The notes: generated from the sequence alone by a model not told the origin. Shown: positions 1-11,361, counted from the first letter of the stretch. The stretch: DNA of 64,000 nt from Paragonimus skrjabini miyazakii (GCA_014338405.1 JTDE01001305.1:54974-118973), one strand, 5' to 3'. Numbers and translations: made by a program.

Positions 1-3000
1 ATAGGGGTTTTATTGTCATTAGTTGAAAAAAGGGCGACATTAAAGTTTCTTATCATGGCCTACAGTTACGTAAGTCACATCATCTTTCCGGTGATGTCAG
101 TCGCCTTTCCAAGAAGGGGGAAATGGTATCTTTTCCCCCACCTCCCCCCAACGATGCCACTTCCACTAATACCGTAAACAGAAGATAAGACATAATTTAA
201 GGGAAGTACTGACCTTTTGAAACACATGTGTGTTTGATGCAATGACGTAACTTTGTGGACACACGTTTACCAATGTTTATCTCAGGTGGTCCATGCGGCC
301 AACATCGTCCTGCATAAATCAACGTCACAATCGCTCACTCCATAACACATTCTGTTCGACCATGTAACTGTTCGCGTACTAACACGTAACTATTAATAAT
401 CTTTCATAAGAGGTACAGCTCTTAATCTAATCGGAGCATTTTCCAAGCTTCTTTACCCGGGGGACATCAGTTTTTTTTACTATGTGAAGCACTCTTCTTA
501 AAAATGTAGATCATATGTGAATGTGGTTTGCGATCAAACGTAGACCACTAACATTAACTGAGATTCGAACATGTGACCCTTGTGTTATAGTTCACTCATT
601 CACGAACGTCATTCATTAACGACTAGTAATCCGAACAAAATGTTTAAATTTCATTGTGACTTCGGCTTCATTCATCAAACTTACCAGTCCTAAAGTTGAA
701 ACCTAACAATTGACTTTGTCACTGGTTTAATTTGCATGGTCAATTAAACTTGAATGGATTTAGAAAGGTCTTTTCTTCTGGATCAGATTATATTGATGAT
801 CGTGTTGATGCCATCAGTTCCCAATTGAGCGTCAACATCAAACTGGTCTTAAGTCAATACATTTAAGCAACAGCTGATTCACTAATTATTTGACTCTAAG
901 AAAAGGAATAGACGATCAAACAATTGTATGGCGGCATCCTGTTTTGTTGTGGTAGAAAACGATTTCTTTGACGCCAACAGCTTACAAACGAGTGAATGAT
1001 TCCTCTCAAAGTTCATACATAGAATGCCGGAAGGAGTTCAAGATGAAATCAATTCCGAACAAGTGATTATGTACTTAGAACTGGACTCACAAAGAAGGTG
1101 GACCGTTATGGAGCCATACACGCACATTTATGCGGTTTACGTGAATATGCTAACCTGTACTGAATCGCACGGTACAGGTGCCTAAGGTGTGGCAAACGCT
1201 TACTTGAATATTGATAAACCAACACTGGACAACCATTGTGAGGAACAGTAACGGAATGTTCATGATTTAACATCCATTCTCTTTGATAATTGTAAGTGAA
1301 CGTTTCATTGTTAGATCAACTGACGCCTTCCTGTATGGCTGTATGTGTGACCAAATCGAAGGTATTCTAATCTAATCAAGTGATGTAACAAAACGACTGA
1401 TATCCATATTGACCAAATGTGGCGCTAATCGTAAGTCGCCTGGTTCATAATTTACTCACCATCAAAGAAACCGTGGGTGAGTGGGTGGTGTATAGATCAA
1501 GTAGAACCTGTCTTCTGGAGTTCGGCAGACGGCACCAAACAAAATTATGGAGACTACTGGCCGTACTAATCTCGTCATCAGTGACACTAGATTCATTAGC
1601 TGTAATTCGGATCTTAAGGACAGTGAAATGTTTGTGATATGTAGCTACCGGTTGAGCTCATTGTGAGTCTCTTTTCTACCTTACTGCCTATGAACAGAGT
1701 GCGTAATATCTTGTGTAGTAATCTGGGCGATTGGTAACTTCATTTCATTATCCGCATGACTATTATTGGTGTTGGATGGGTGTTTAAGCTACAACCTATT
1801 TTTTCTTAAGCTAAGTGACATAATCACTGCAACTCCACGCGAGATTTTCGTTTCTTTGATATCCTGTGTGTCTTGTCTCCGAATATCCACTAGTACTGAT
1901 CTGATTCTATTCAAACAGATCGCCTCAGTGTGATTGCTCATTCGTAGACCTTTAATCAAGCAGTTTTGTTGCTCATGATCAGTCGAGTAATTTTTCCTGT
2001 TCTGTCAGGATGTTATTCATATTCGTGAGCACTCAACTGATGTTAGCAATGGTGATTCACAACAGCATTTTTAGTGATTTTACACATATATGGATAATTA
2101 CAAACTGGCCAATGGGTTTCAGTTCGTCCTGCGCAGAAGATTATGATTGATAGAGTACATCCTCAACTGGGAGCACTGAAGATTACTGAAGCTGAGTTGT
2201 TCATAAATATTATGTGATCAACCAGTATGCTAACTGCTTGGTTGTAGCTTACATAATTGGTTGTCAAAAATGTTCACAAGTAAAATGAACAATGATATGG
2301 ACACTTCCCAAATGCATACACCAATTGTTCAATCACCGATGGAATAGTCATCAACATATAATACTTCATAGCGTTCCATTCCACAATCGTTATCTACCCT
2401 ACTTGAGCTGATTAAGTTAAACGGTATGTCGAAAGGAAAATCGTTGAGTTTACTACAGGAGGTGATCAATCCTATGAGTATTGTCTGAGACGGAACGGTT
2501 GATATTGGTGTTGTACAACTTGTTTACATTTCGTCAATAAGTTTGAATACAATCCATCTCAGATTGTCTTTTATGGTCACAGCTGCCTGAAATCATAATT
2601 GTTGCACAATCCCAAATCGACACTTCGCCTTGACAGCCACGTTTCTGATTTGAATTCATTACGTACAAATACCGTGAACAGTTTTTGAGTCGGAAACTTT
2701 TCGTGTTACAATGAAAAATTCATATCCCCTAGAACATTGATCCTGTGAGTTTTGTTTGGGAAGGCAGAGTAACTTTAGTTCGTTCGCGCGCAATCTGTCG
2801 ATATAACTGCTTAAACCTGTACAGTTGTTACAGTACAGTCATATCATACATCCACAACGGCAAGGAATCCGACCACATTACCAATGACGTGGAAAAATCT
2901 AAAAGTAGAAAACTTTACTAGGAAGGATAAAAATCAACAAAAAACAAACGGACAAACTAAAATATGGCGAAGCAGTAGTACACTATTGATTGTCGTAAGT

Positions 3001-3943
3001 AGATTCATGCTCATATACCAAACACTCTAGTCGACCGTCTGTACTGGTCAAACAATAGAATATTTGATTCATTTTCGTTATAATCATGCAAGGAAACAAT
3101 TTTCGATTCAGTTTGTTAAAATCAACACATACCACTATTTGCTAACGATCGATTACTTTAACTGATCAGCTAAGTTGAAAGGGGCCGACTGGAAAGTCTG
3201 TCAAAATGCGATAGTCATGACTGATTACGAGTGATTTTTAATCTATATGATAAGTTGAAAGTGTTTATTTACGGGCAAAGTTTCTATAAGTGCTCTACTT
3301 AGAATAACGTTAAAATTACATGAGATATTTTGAGTATTGCGTCATCCTCCTGATTTTCATTATAAAAAAACTGTTTGAAGGATTAGTTATGCGAAATTCT
3401 CGTTTGTGTCAGATATATACACAATGTTTTGGTGTGTGCTTGCATTCACGTGTATCATTATCTAATGACGTTACAAAGTGATGTCAACTCACACAGTTTG
3501 CCGTGTGTTTTATCAACTGTACATACACCATTGATGTGATGTTGGATTTTTTTCACAAACTGCCATGTTTGTAGCACATTATCATAAGCCACAAATGTTT
3601 TATTTGTGCGTTGCATAATCGTGTTTTACTTTTTTTGACAAAACCCATCCTCTCTCATCTCTGTATTTTTTTCTAGTGTGGGGGGCGATGAAAGTAGTTT
3701 CCACAAACACAATGCGATAATGAGTGAAGTTTTTCAAGCTGTGATTATTCAGTTCTATTTTTATATAAGCATACTTAATTATAGGTGATAAATTTTCGAG
3801 TGTTTATAGTTCATGTCTATTATGATCACAAATTTCAACCAAAAGACAAGCCCCTTTCCTGAATTAGTAAACATTTAATCTCGTTGACAATTAACAGATT
3901 GTATGAAGGGAATTTTTGAGAACTGGAATATTAGAGTTTGAAA
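1..3943. other. No gene recognised; upstream or intronic DNA
   Basis: No open frame here resembles a known protein; the longest is a 72-codon frame at 1419-1637 with no recognisable motif. Because the first spalt-like exon in the window begins with a splice acceptor at 5047-5048, part or all of this stretch may be intron of that gene, with the 5' exons further upstream. No tandem array or recognisable transposon was seen. Confidence 0.5.
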
Positions 3944-4270
3944 CATTGTCTCCTCTCGAAGCGTTCGGGTAATCTGAGAAGTAGTCACAAACAAATGTCA
4001 CTGAGCGTTTACATGTGATCAATCGGTCGTGTCAGATGTAGAATCAATGGCTCAGTGGTCAACAAATTTGTCTCATAAGAGTGTGACCGGAATTCTAGTC
4101 TCAGTCGGGGCAATGATATGCTCTACTAACAGGCTGTAACACGATCGAAACTCGAGCGATTCTGTTCGAAATAGTCCGAGTGGAATGTCTCTGGGAATGC
4201 GACAGCTGTGATCAATTGTGGGTGATGTTCAACTTGTACAAAATGCCAAAATTCTCCAGTATTCATCAGA
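3944..4270 (+). mobile_element. Ribozyme-SINE copy, strongly diverged
   Basis: This copy aligns along its length with the head, tRNA-like region, ribozyme region and tail of the family. The A box reads TGGCTCAGTGG. The B-box region (ATTCTAGTCTC) has decayed. The ribozyme core is broken: CTAACAG stands where intact copies have CTGACGA, although GATCGAAACTCGAG is still present. The tail GCGACAGCTGTGATCAATTG is well kept and ends near ATTCATCAG. No target-site duplication was found. Confidence 0.8.
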
Positions 4271-4362
4271 AGTCACCATGTCTACGGCGAAGATTTGTTT
4301 TTCTCAACAATAAGAAGTCCACTGCCTAAAAAGTTGTCTCAGTCGCTGGTTTAACAAATCAC

Positions 4363-4824
4363 ATTGTGGGTGATTTTCAATCTATATGAAAATCAAAATC
4401 CCCTACTACTCATCAGTAATCAAATACCGCTCAACAAGTCAATGATTTCTGTGATTTCAACTTGGAGAGAAGTCCTAGTCGAGGGGTCATCGATTGGAGT
4501 TAACAGACAGTAACTGTGTCTCCTCTCGAGGCGATCGGGCAACCTGACCATTACTCACAAGCGAAAGTGATTGAATGTTCACATATGACAATTCGGTCGT
4601 GCCTAACGTGAGGTCAATGGCGCAGTGGTAAACACGGTTGCCTCATGAACAGAATGTCCGTGGTTCAAGTCCCGGCAGTGACGATGATATGCACTACTGA
4701 CGAGCTCTAATGAGAGCGAAACTCGAGTTTAGTGCTTCTGTTGTTCGAAATGGGCCGACTGGAAAGTCTATGGGAATGCGACAGCTGCGATCAATTGTGG
4801 GTGACGTTCAATCTATATGAAAAC
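4363..4824 (+). mobile_element. Ribozyme-SINE: tail-to-head junction plus one full unit
   Basis: The copy begins with the last bases of a tail (TGTGGGTGATTTTCAATCTA, 4367-4386). It runs through AAAATCCCCTACTACTCATC (4395-4414) straight into the head of a full unit (GAGAGAAGTCCTAGTCGAGG). The order then is A box TGGCGCAGTGG near 4619, B box GGTTCAAGTCC near 4661, hammerhead at 4691-4735, and the tail ending at ATCTATATGAAAACC. The tail-head junction is what an RNA of more than one unit would give. It lies just upstream of the spalt-like exon. No clear target-site duplication was seen. Confidence 0.88.
4691..4735 (+). ncRNA. Type I hammerhead ribozyme motif (cleavage triplet GUU)
   Basis: Stem I is GCACTA pairing with TAGTGC. 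The core is CTGACGA. Stem II is GCTCT/AGAGC with loop AATG. GAAA follows, then the short stem III ACTCGAGT. The base at the cleavage position is T, giving GUU instead of the family's GUC; that fits the NUH rule but usually cleaves more slowly. Outer CGA and TCG strands can extend stem I past an internal loop. Confidence 0.85.
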
Positions 4825-5048
4825 CACATATAGTTCTGGTAGCTTTTATACTAATTCATTCAAATCCTTACAAGGTTGAATTGGTCAAACTAAATAGTGT
4901 ACAGTAGACGCCAATAATCAATACGAATCGTCAATTAAAATAGTATAGACGTGTGTCCTTGAGGATCTGGTGTTAGTGATCATCACATGCCATGTTAAAA
5001 CCTGTTTCTTCTTTCCTCTGTTCAACCACATACAACCCTCCCCCACAG

Positions 5049-6212
5049 TTCATTCGGATGGATCACCAGAATTATATCGTGGTACTCATCCTGAAAGACG
5101 CGTCAGCCCTCCAACTGTGGAAGCACTAAAAGAAGTTGGACAATTAGGCCTAATTTCTCACATCGATGGTCTCGAAGTACGAACAAGTCGGACTGGTCTA
5201 GAATTGACAAGCCCAAATACGAAACACGCTGAACAGACTGGTGAAACTGCTTTAGATTTGACTGTTACTACGACAAACACAACTGCTCATGTGCTTCATC
5301 GACCTTGGGACTTTAATGAAAGTTCTAAGTGTGAAGAAAGTATAGAACACCAAGAAAATGTGGAACCGAGTCTGATGCGTGATATATCCAATGATCGAGA
5401 TTTTAATTTGTCCGTTAATTCCAGAAACAAATCAGTGACATCGGTAAGCGATGTTCCGATGTCTAATAAAACATGCACACTTCCCAGTTCATCTGCATCT
5501 ATTGTAAGTATAGAATATTCCAACCGCACGTCGGCCAAAATACAGTTTGCAGACACACCAACATCAGCTTCTCTAAATCCGACGGGCAATTCTTTGGACT
5601 TCTGGGCTGCTGCCGCATATGCTGCTGCCTTGGCACAGAACTCTGAATACGGACCGTTCGGTCAGACAGACCTCCAGCCCACTTGGGCATTACCTAACAC
5701 TTTGACCAGTCCTGATCAGAGATTTAGCAAATCATTTGCCACAACTCCTGGTTTCTCAGATATCCCATTATTTACCGATCTGCGTACATCTGAAGCAGTA
5801 TCACAGCCACTGTTTTCCGTCGGGTCTTCCTGGTCCTCTCCTATGCCATCTGGCCCCATTCTTCCCAATACGTCCCATCCTTTGCCAGACCATTTATCGG
5901 TAAACCTAAACGGCACAGTGTCGGCCTATGCGAGAGGATTGAATCCAGATTCCGGAATGATTGACGATTTCGAAACAGATGATTCATCAGCACGTTCGAA
6001 CAATATACGACCGAATTCCCCGGGTGGAACCCGTGTTCGTCCCTCAGAAGACTATTTGGAACAATTCATGAAAGTGGACCCGTCACAGAATATTCTCTGG
6101 CGTCAGTTGGCCGATCGATTCCAACGAACCTTAGCCCCAAATCAGTGTGGTGTGTGTAACAAGATTCTGAGTTGTCGAAGTGCTCTGACAATGCATTATC
6201 GCGTTCATACCG
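5049..6212 (+). CDS. Spalt/Sall-like zinc-finger transcription factor, internal exon (first zinc finger of a pair)
   Basis: This is an internal exon of a C2H2 zinc-finger protein of the Spalt (Sall) family, nuclear DNA-binding developmental regulators. The acceptor is the pyrimidine-rich tract ending in CAG at 5046-5048; the donor is CCG|GTGAGT at 6212/6213. The frame stays open for about 390 codons. Near the end is one C2H2 finger (6146-6208) that reads CNKILSCRSALTMHYRVH, closely matching the Spalt signature LSCxSALxMHYRxHT. Upstream are an ALDLT motif (about 5248-5262), also present in vertebrate Sall proteins and resembling co-repressor-binding motifs, and an alanine-rich LDFWAAAAYAAALA block (about 5588-5637) reminiscent of a Sall FWNQYAAALSNG segment. 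The rest is Ser/Thr/Pro/Asn-rich and probably disordered. An in-frame ATG at 4970 lies before the acceptor and is unlikely to be the start. The family assignment is good; the orthologue is uncertain. Confidence 0.82.
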
Positions 6213-7314
6213 GTGAGTTACCATAGGAAGTCCCTTTTGGGACGGTGACAGTATCAGTTACCTGATATTTTCAAGTGTAGATCTGCTACCTGCAAGTGTT
6301 ATGTACCAGAATAGTTAACTGTTACACAATAGAGCGCCTGCTTATTACCAAATGTTTGGAACACATCATTCAGTTTTGTGAATCAAGTGTTGCATATATG
6401 CAGTAATGTACACGGTAAGTCCCTGACACAACATTCCTTTGTATACAAAACGGTGGTCTTTGATTCTAAGCCACTTGTCTCAACCAACAATTTTTATCGA
6501 AGGTCTATATAAGTCGAACATTACTCACGATTTGTAGCAGCTATTTTATTCCCATGGATTCTTTAGTCAGTTCCATTCGAATTCGTGGGGTTATCAACTG
6601 AAGTTAATGGAACAATACTACGTTTTCTTTTGAGACGATCGAACAAGATGATAACTGCTTATAAGCCAACTTAGCTGAGCGCCTCATCACAATAATCCAG
6701 TTGGGCTTAATATAAAACCAAGGATGCAGTGGTCAACGCGGTTGCTTCACGAACACTTAGCTGGAGTTCTGGCTCCGGAGGTGGTACTACTGACAAGCTT
6801 TAACAAGATCGAAACTCAAACTTTGTGTTTCTTCTCGAAGAGGGCTAACTAAAAATGCTATGGGAATGTGACAACTGCGATCGATTGTGAGTAACGTTTA
6901 ATTTGTATAAACCAAACTGCCTCACTACTTACCAGTAATCAAATGAACTCATCTGATATGGAGCACGACAGCATGCGTCATGTGACTATATACTAGGTAA
7001 ATGGCCACTTGTCATTGGTGTTAACTTCATTCCAGTGCATCTGTTTTTGGTTTATCAGTGAACGCAAAGACTTACCCAAAGTAAACAACATCCACATCAC
7101 AAAGTTACTGTACCATTGTTGAGACATAATCTTCTGTATAGGGGGAGTACAGTCGGTTAGGTCAGAGCACATACGTTCAAAAATGTTTTAGTTGACATGT
7201 AAGTAAAAGATATTGCCCGGTGTTTAATGTAATTGAGACAATCTGTCAATATTATCGGATAAAACCAATTTTGAGCAAACAATTATTCTTTTACTCCTAT
7301 TTTCTTTTCTTCAG
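6213..7314 (+). other. Intron of the spalt-like gene (phase 1)
   Basis: The donor GTGAGT is at 6213-6218 and the acceptor TTTTCTTTTCTTCAG ends at 7314. Splicing joins the two halves of the finger linker and yields HTEERPF, comparable to HTKERPF and HTGERPF in Sall proteins. If the intron is retained the frame reads HTGELP and stops at 6224-6226, giving a product with a single finger. The intron carries one decayed SINE copy. Confidence 0.85.
6675..6944 (+). mobile_element. Ribozyme-SINE copy, diverged, inside the spalt-like intron
   Basis: It is recognisable from GATGCAGTGGTCAACGCGG (A-box region), a decayed B box, CTACTGACAAGCTTTAACAA (ribozyme core with G8 changed to A and stem II lost), GATCGAAACTC, and the tail GGGAATGTGACAACTGCGAT followed by CACTACTTACCAGTAATC. 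The ribozyme is predicted to be inactive. It has the same orientation as the host gene. Confidence 0.78.
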
Positions 7315-7499
7315 AGGAACGTCCGTTTGTGTGTATCATTTGTGAAAAACGTTTCTCTACCAAAGGGAATNNNNNNNNNNNNNNNNNNNNNNNNNNNNNN
7401 NNNNNNNNNNNNNNNNNNNNNNNNNNNNNNNNNNNNNNNNNNNNNNNNNNNNNNNNNNNNNNNNNNNNNNNNNNNNNNNNNNTATCTACTGACACATCT
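7315..7499 (+). CDS. Spalt-like exon with second zinc finger, interrupted by assembly gap
   Basis: The exon starts after the CAG acceptor (7312-7314). It encodes ERPFVCIICEKRFSTKGN, the first half of the second finger of a Spalt pair (compare ERPFICTVCNRGFSTKGN in Sall proteins); its two cysteines are at 7332 and 7341. The zinc-binding histidines fall in the run of N (7371-7482). The 3' border is uncertain. If the 112-base gap length is right, the frame continues to a GTGTGA donor at 7500 in phase 0, matching the phase-0 acceptor of the next exon. In another frame the first bases after the gap read YLLTH, close to the expected end of a finger (HMLTH), which would mean the gap length is wrong and the true gap is short. 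The sequence cannot decide. Confidence 0.7.
7371..7482. other. Assembly gap (112 N)
   Basis: A run of unknown bases inside the second zinc-finger exon. It removes the histidine half of the finger and whatever follows. Any open frame drawn through it is meaningless. Confidence 0.99.
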
Positions 7500-8551
7500 G
7501 TGTGATCAGTCACACCGATGTTAAAATGAGTGAAGGAAAGTGATTATCAGTTTGTAATGATTACCATTAAAATTTCAAACACAATGGTCATTTATGGTGC
7601 TTGTTTTAGGCTACTGAGTGATTATTCATTTCGTCAGGTGGATAGATTTGAAACCAAGGTTCTGTAATCAACAGACACACAATGAAATCACTTAGACTGG
7701 AGATTCTTTGTGGCTGTAGCCTCTGATGATTGATAAATTCAAGTTGCTATATCTTCCACCTATTGTATATAGGTGGCGGCATTCTTGGAAAGTGAACAAA
7801 TTGTATCAAATTGTTTCACAAATCAAAGCCTGCTTACACAACATTTCATTTGTTAAATCGGTACAAGAAATCCCAATGTACTTCAGAATTCACATTAGCT
7901 TCTAAATGTAACTTATAGGAGAGAGAATTTCTGCGATTATTTTCTACGAATCAAACGAAAAATAGACAAAACCTATTGATCTTTCAAGTAAGTCTTTAGT
8001 TACTCGAGGCAAACATACTCTCAAAGACTGAACAAAACAGTCACTGTTTGATTACAACAAAGCATATAAATATAAATATAATGATTTTTGGAATAAAATG
8101 GATAAACCACCTTTTATAGATAGTCAGATTTTGAGATTTTCTCTAATAATTTGACTTGATTGATATTTCTTGCAATTGTGTAACTTTTTACTACAAATCG
8201 TTACGTTTAGAAGTTAGTATGATGTCAAAAACAACAGTTGAATTGTTAACATCGGGTTGACAATCAGAAGTTTAAACTTATCGTTTTGTTTATTACACAC
8301 TGTCCTAAACAGTCAGTTGCATACTGTAAATCCTTAAAATGTTACTGTGAATAACTGACAATATGATTACAACGAACTTCTTACATAAGTGATCAATGTC
8401 ACAAAATCAGCATACGATTTACAACACATTCACAAGATAAATTAAGGAGTGCAAAATCCACGCTCAAATTTCTGAAACATGTTCAGTACTTTCAGTGTTC
8501 CAGACTTCAGCACTACTTCAGTAATAACTCATTCAACCATTCTATTGGCAG
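7500..8551 (+). other. Probable intron before the last spalt-like exon
   Basis: AT-rich, with no supported frame. The acceptor TTCTATTGGCAG... (AG at 8550-8551) is clear enough. The donor at 7500 (CT|GTGTGA) is weak and depends on the gap length. No SINE copy was seen inside. Confidence 0.55.
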
Positions 8552-9232
8552 CAACATCATGAAACAATTGAAGCCTACCGCAACGCGGTCGCCATTGCCA
8601 TGGCAACCGGTGGTACACTACCTCGACCGCCACCAATGTCATCTTCTGCCACTCTTCTTCCACCGGGAACAAAAGCAGAGATCCCTGATTCACCTTCACA
8701 GACAAACAAGCCAGAAACCGGTAGCTTATCATCTTCAACCGCTTGTACTACTGCTGGGGATGGAATGATGCGGGTGCCGTCGCCAACTGACTTATCCACG
8801 TTGGTCAATTGGAGTCAATTCCCACTACCATCATGGCTTTCTAACACAGGGCTCTTTCCGTTCCTTCATCCACCAGTCATCTCGAGTATGGAGCTTTGGA
8901 AAACAGAAAATGGTACAGATCGTGCATATCGAAGTTTAAACGAATCAAAACAGATTAATGAAACTCCAAGAAAGGACTATTCGACCAGTTCCATATTGGC
9001 AAACGACGACCTGAAAACCGGATTCAATATACTTCCGGTGACTCCTTCAACGACATCAAAACTACAGACGTGTGTCAATGATTCGTCAATTGAAGCTGCA
9101 TCTAGACTATCCAGACTCACCGTATCCGTCCCTCGCAATGCTAGTACGCCTGTGAAACACAAAATGTTTTCCGGATTACCAGGACAAATGATCGAACTGC
9201 CTCTGTTATCTGCAATGGAACGATGTAATTAA
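8552..9232 (+). CDS. Spalt-like protein, C-terminal exon
   Basis: After the acceptor at 8550-8551 the frame opens in phase 0 with QHHETIEAYRNAVAIAMATG and stays open for 226 codons to a TAA at 9230-9232. No zinc finger is present. The segment AYRNAVAIAMATGG followed by a proline-rich stretch (LPRPPP) weakly recalls the NQYAAALSNGLAMK...IPP region that follows the last finger pair in Sall proteins. The remainder is Ser/Thr/Pro-rich with LVNWSQFPLPSWLSNTG and ends in MERCN. An internal ATG at 8600 is not needed as a start. Linkage to the upstream exons rests on strand, spacing, composition and compatible phase, not on a recognised domain. If it is the end of the same protein, the visible part carries only one finger pair. 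Confidence 0.68.
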   Translation, partial: QHHETIEAYRNAVAIAMATGGTLPRPPPMSSSATLLPPGTKAEIPDSPSQTNKPETGSLSSSTACTTAGDGMMRVPSPTDLSTLVNWSQFPLPSWLSNTGLFPFLHPPVISSMELWKTENGTDRAYRSLNESKQINETPRKDYSTSSILANDDLKTGFNILPVTPSTTSKLQTCVNDSSIEAASRLSRLTVSVPRNASTPVKHKMFSGLPGQMIELPLLSAMERCN

Positions 9233-10659
9233 TTTGACTCCAATCTGTACTTTCAAAAACTAGGGATCATTCCATTATTTCTACAGTCTTTTCTCGTATG
9301 TCATGTCTACGCTTCAACAATTTCAACATTTACAAAATAAGTATCCCTAACATGCAACTGGACTACTGCCATTCTATAACAATTCAAAATGTGTGACCAT
9401 ATCCGGACAGCACATACCGCTTGTTTTCCACTGTTGCATAGTGTTTTCCATCCAACCGACTGTCAGTTAGTTGCACAGATGCGTATACACGTAGAGCGGT
9501 TACCAGTCCCTATGCTATGAATATATACATTCCGTTCATTCACCGCATATATCTATATCCTTTACTTTTTCAGAAAGAAATCAAAATTGTACTCATGCTA
9601 AGAGTTATCTGTCTTTCTGTTGGGATATATAAATATATATAACGATATCAGTACAACCGAACACATTCTAGTCGTTATCAGAACGTGTTATGGAACAGTT
9701 CGTTATTCCATTTGGTAAGAATTTTGCCACTCAGCCATTGCATTTACTAACAACGTGTATTGGTGAATTAATTGGTCGAATGGACACAGTTACATGGGAT
9801 TTACTGTCTACTCTTGTGAGGTTTCGACGGAATTTTTTTGAATGTTTAGATAATTGTTTCTTGTTAATTCAGGTGGTTAACTTGGTCAATACTTTCCACT
9901 ACATTTTAGTGTGTAAAGTAAGTTTTTTTAATGCATTACAATGAGTCAATATGATGCATAATTTTTAAGCACAGACTAACTTTTTAAGTTGCCTTAAACA
10001 TAACAGAAGCAAGTAAACCGGATACAGATTTCTGTCCTCAGCAATTTATTGGAACTTATGAGTATACCGACCGTAGTTAGTTGAACGGTAACTGAAGTGG
10101 AATCGTAATGTTCTTCTTCCTCCTCCTCCTCATCATCATCATTGGGACCCCTGATAAACACACATTATGATTTGTTCAAATCCGGATAGCCTGGGCAAGG
10201 GCAGTCGACCCCAGGTTGCCCGTTTGAATTGTTTGTAGCCACAAGGATTCTAACGAACATTATGAAACTCAATTTAAAAAATCTAACACTTCATTAGGAT
10301 CAGTTTTGCTATTGTATAGACGTATCAGTGAGAAGTAGTTTGAGAGAGATTGGAAAAAAATGTTCAGCTCAAACAACGGGGGTTGCCAGTAGGAAATCTG
10401 CTCAGATTATTCCCTACTTAATAAGTTCAAACAATGTTAAACCTGATGTGAGTAGACGTGGTTTGATTATCAACAGTTTGGAACTCATACGTTGATGTCA
10501 AAGTTTATAAGCAAAGACCTGATGTGGATTTTGCTTTGATGGATAAATACCGTCAATTGTGCAAAAAATCCAAGTTGCAGGAAGGCATCCAACAGTTTGT
10601 TCTTAGTTACACCTATAAACGTTTCCCCTTCAGTAATAAATATGCTCAATCACTAAACT
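9233..10659. other. 3' flank of the spalt-like gene; no further gene recognised
   Basis: Probable 3' UTR and downstream DNA. The first clear AATAAA I find is at 10635-10640, about 1.4 kb after the stop; nothing closer is convincing. A short trinucleotide tract (TTC/TCC/TCA) lies at 10111-10143. An 84-codon frame at 9690-9944 has no recognisable motif and is not called. Confidence 0.45.
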
Positions 10660-10670
10660 ATCTTTCATGA

Positions 10671-10943
10671 TACAGATTGAATATCACCCACAATTGATCG
10701 CAGCTGTCGCATTCCCATAGACTTTCCAGTCGGCCCCTTTCGAAAAGAAGCACTAGACTCGAGTTTCGATCTCATTAGAGCTCGTCAGTAGTGCATATCA
10801 CCACCACTGCCGGGACTTGAACCACGGACACGCTGTTCATGAGGCAACCGTGTTTACCACTGCGCCATTGGCCTCACATTAAGCACGACCGAACACTCAA
10901 TCACTTTCGCTTGTGAGTAATGATCAGGTTGCCAGATCGCCCG
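10671..10943 (-). mobile_element. Ribozyme-SINE copy with exact 11-bp target-site duplication
   Basis: The copy is 5'-truncated, beginning in the head at GGGCGATC and reading on the minus strand through A box, B box, hammerhead (10750-10794) and tail. ATCTTTCATGA flanks it exactly at 10660-10670 and 10944-10954. The duplication fixes both ends: the 3' end is at ...TTCAATCTGTA and there is no poly(A) tail. It indicates LINE-type target-primed insertion. Confidence 0.92.
10750..10794 (-). ncRNA. Hammerhead ribozyme motif, one stem II mismatch
   Basis: Core CTGACGA, GAAA, stem III ACTCGAGT, cleavage triplet GTC and stem I GCACTA/TAGTGC are all intact. Stem II is GCTCT against AGATC, so one pair is lost. 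Activity is probably reduced. Confidence 0.8.
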
Positions 10944-11361
10944 ATCTTTCATGAGTTTAGCTCTGGTCACGAAACATGAATACATGATTATCTAAACCAA
11001 ATGCATTTGCACCGCATTTCAGCGGGAAAATCAAGTCCTCTTTCTGTTTCTTATGACGTGTTTGATAATGAGAATAATGCAAGATGTCGAGCGCTTATGA
11101 AAGGTTTGGTTATCTGTTGATTATGCGGACTGTAAATCTGGTACACTACTATCCTGGCGGTTCGTAGGCATGTGTACGTGCAATGGATACTAGAACAGAT
11201 GCGTTTACACTCGTTGCACAAATACGTGTTTAATTTTTGGATTCCATAAGCTAAGACCATTATTACCTATTACCTACGATTTCGTATAAACTGTACATCA
11301 CCCCTAATTGATCAAAGCTGTCGCATTCCCATAGACTTTCCAACCTACTCCTTTCGAGAAG

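Noticed and set aside
4970..5048. ATG at 4970 as the start of the spalt-like protein
   Set aside because: A strong acceptor with a pyrimidine tract lies at 5047-5048, and the residues before it are not Spalt-like. The exon almost certainly continues from an upstream exon.
7283..7524. Open frames on both strands across the run of N
   Set aside because: They read through unknown bases. The plus-strand one is also out of frame with the zinc finger.
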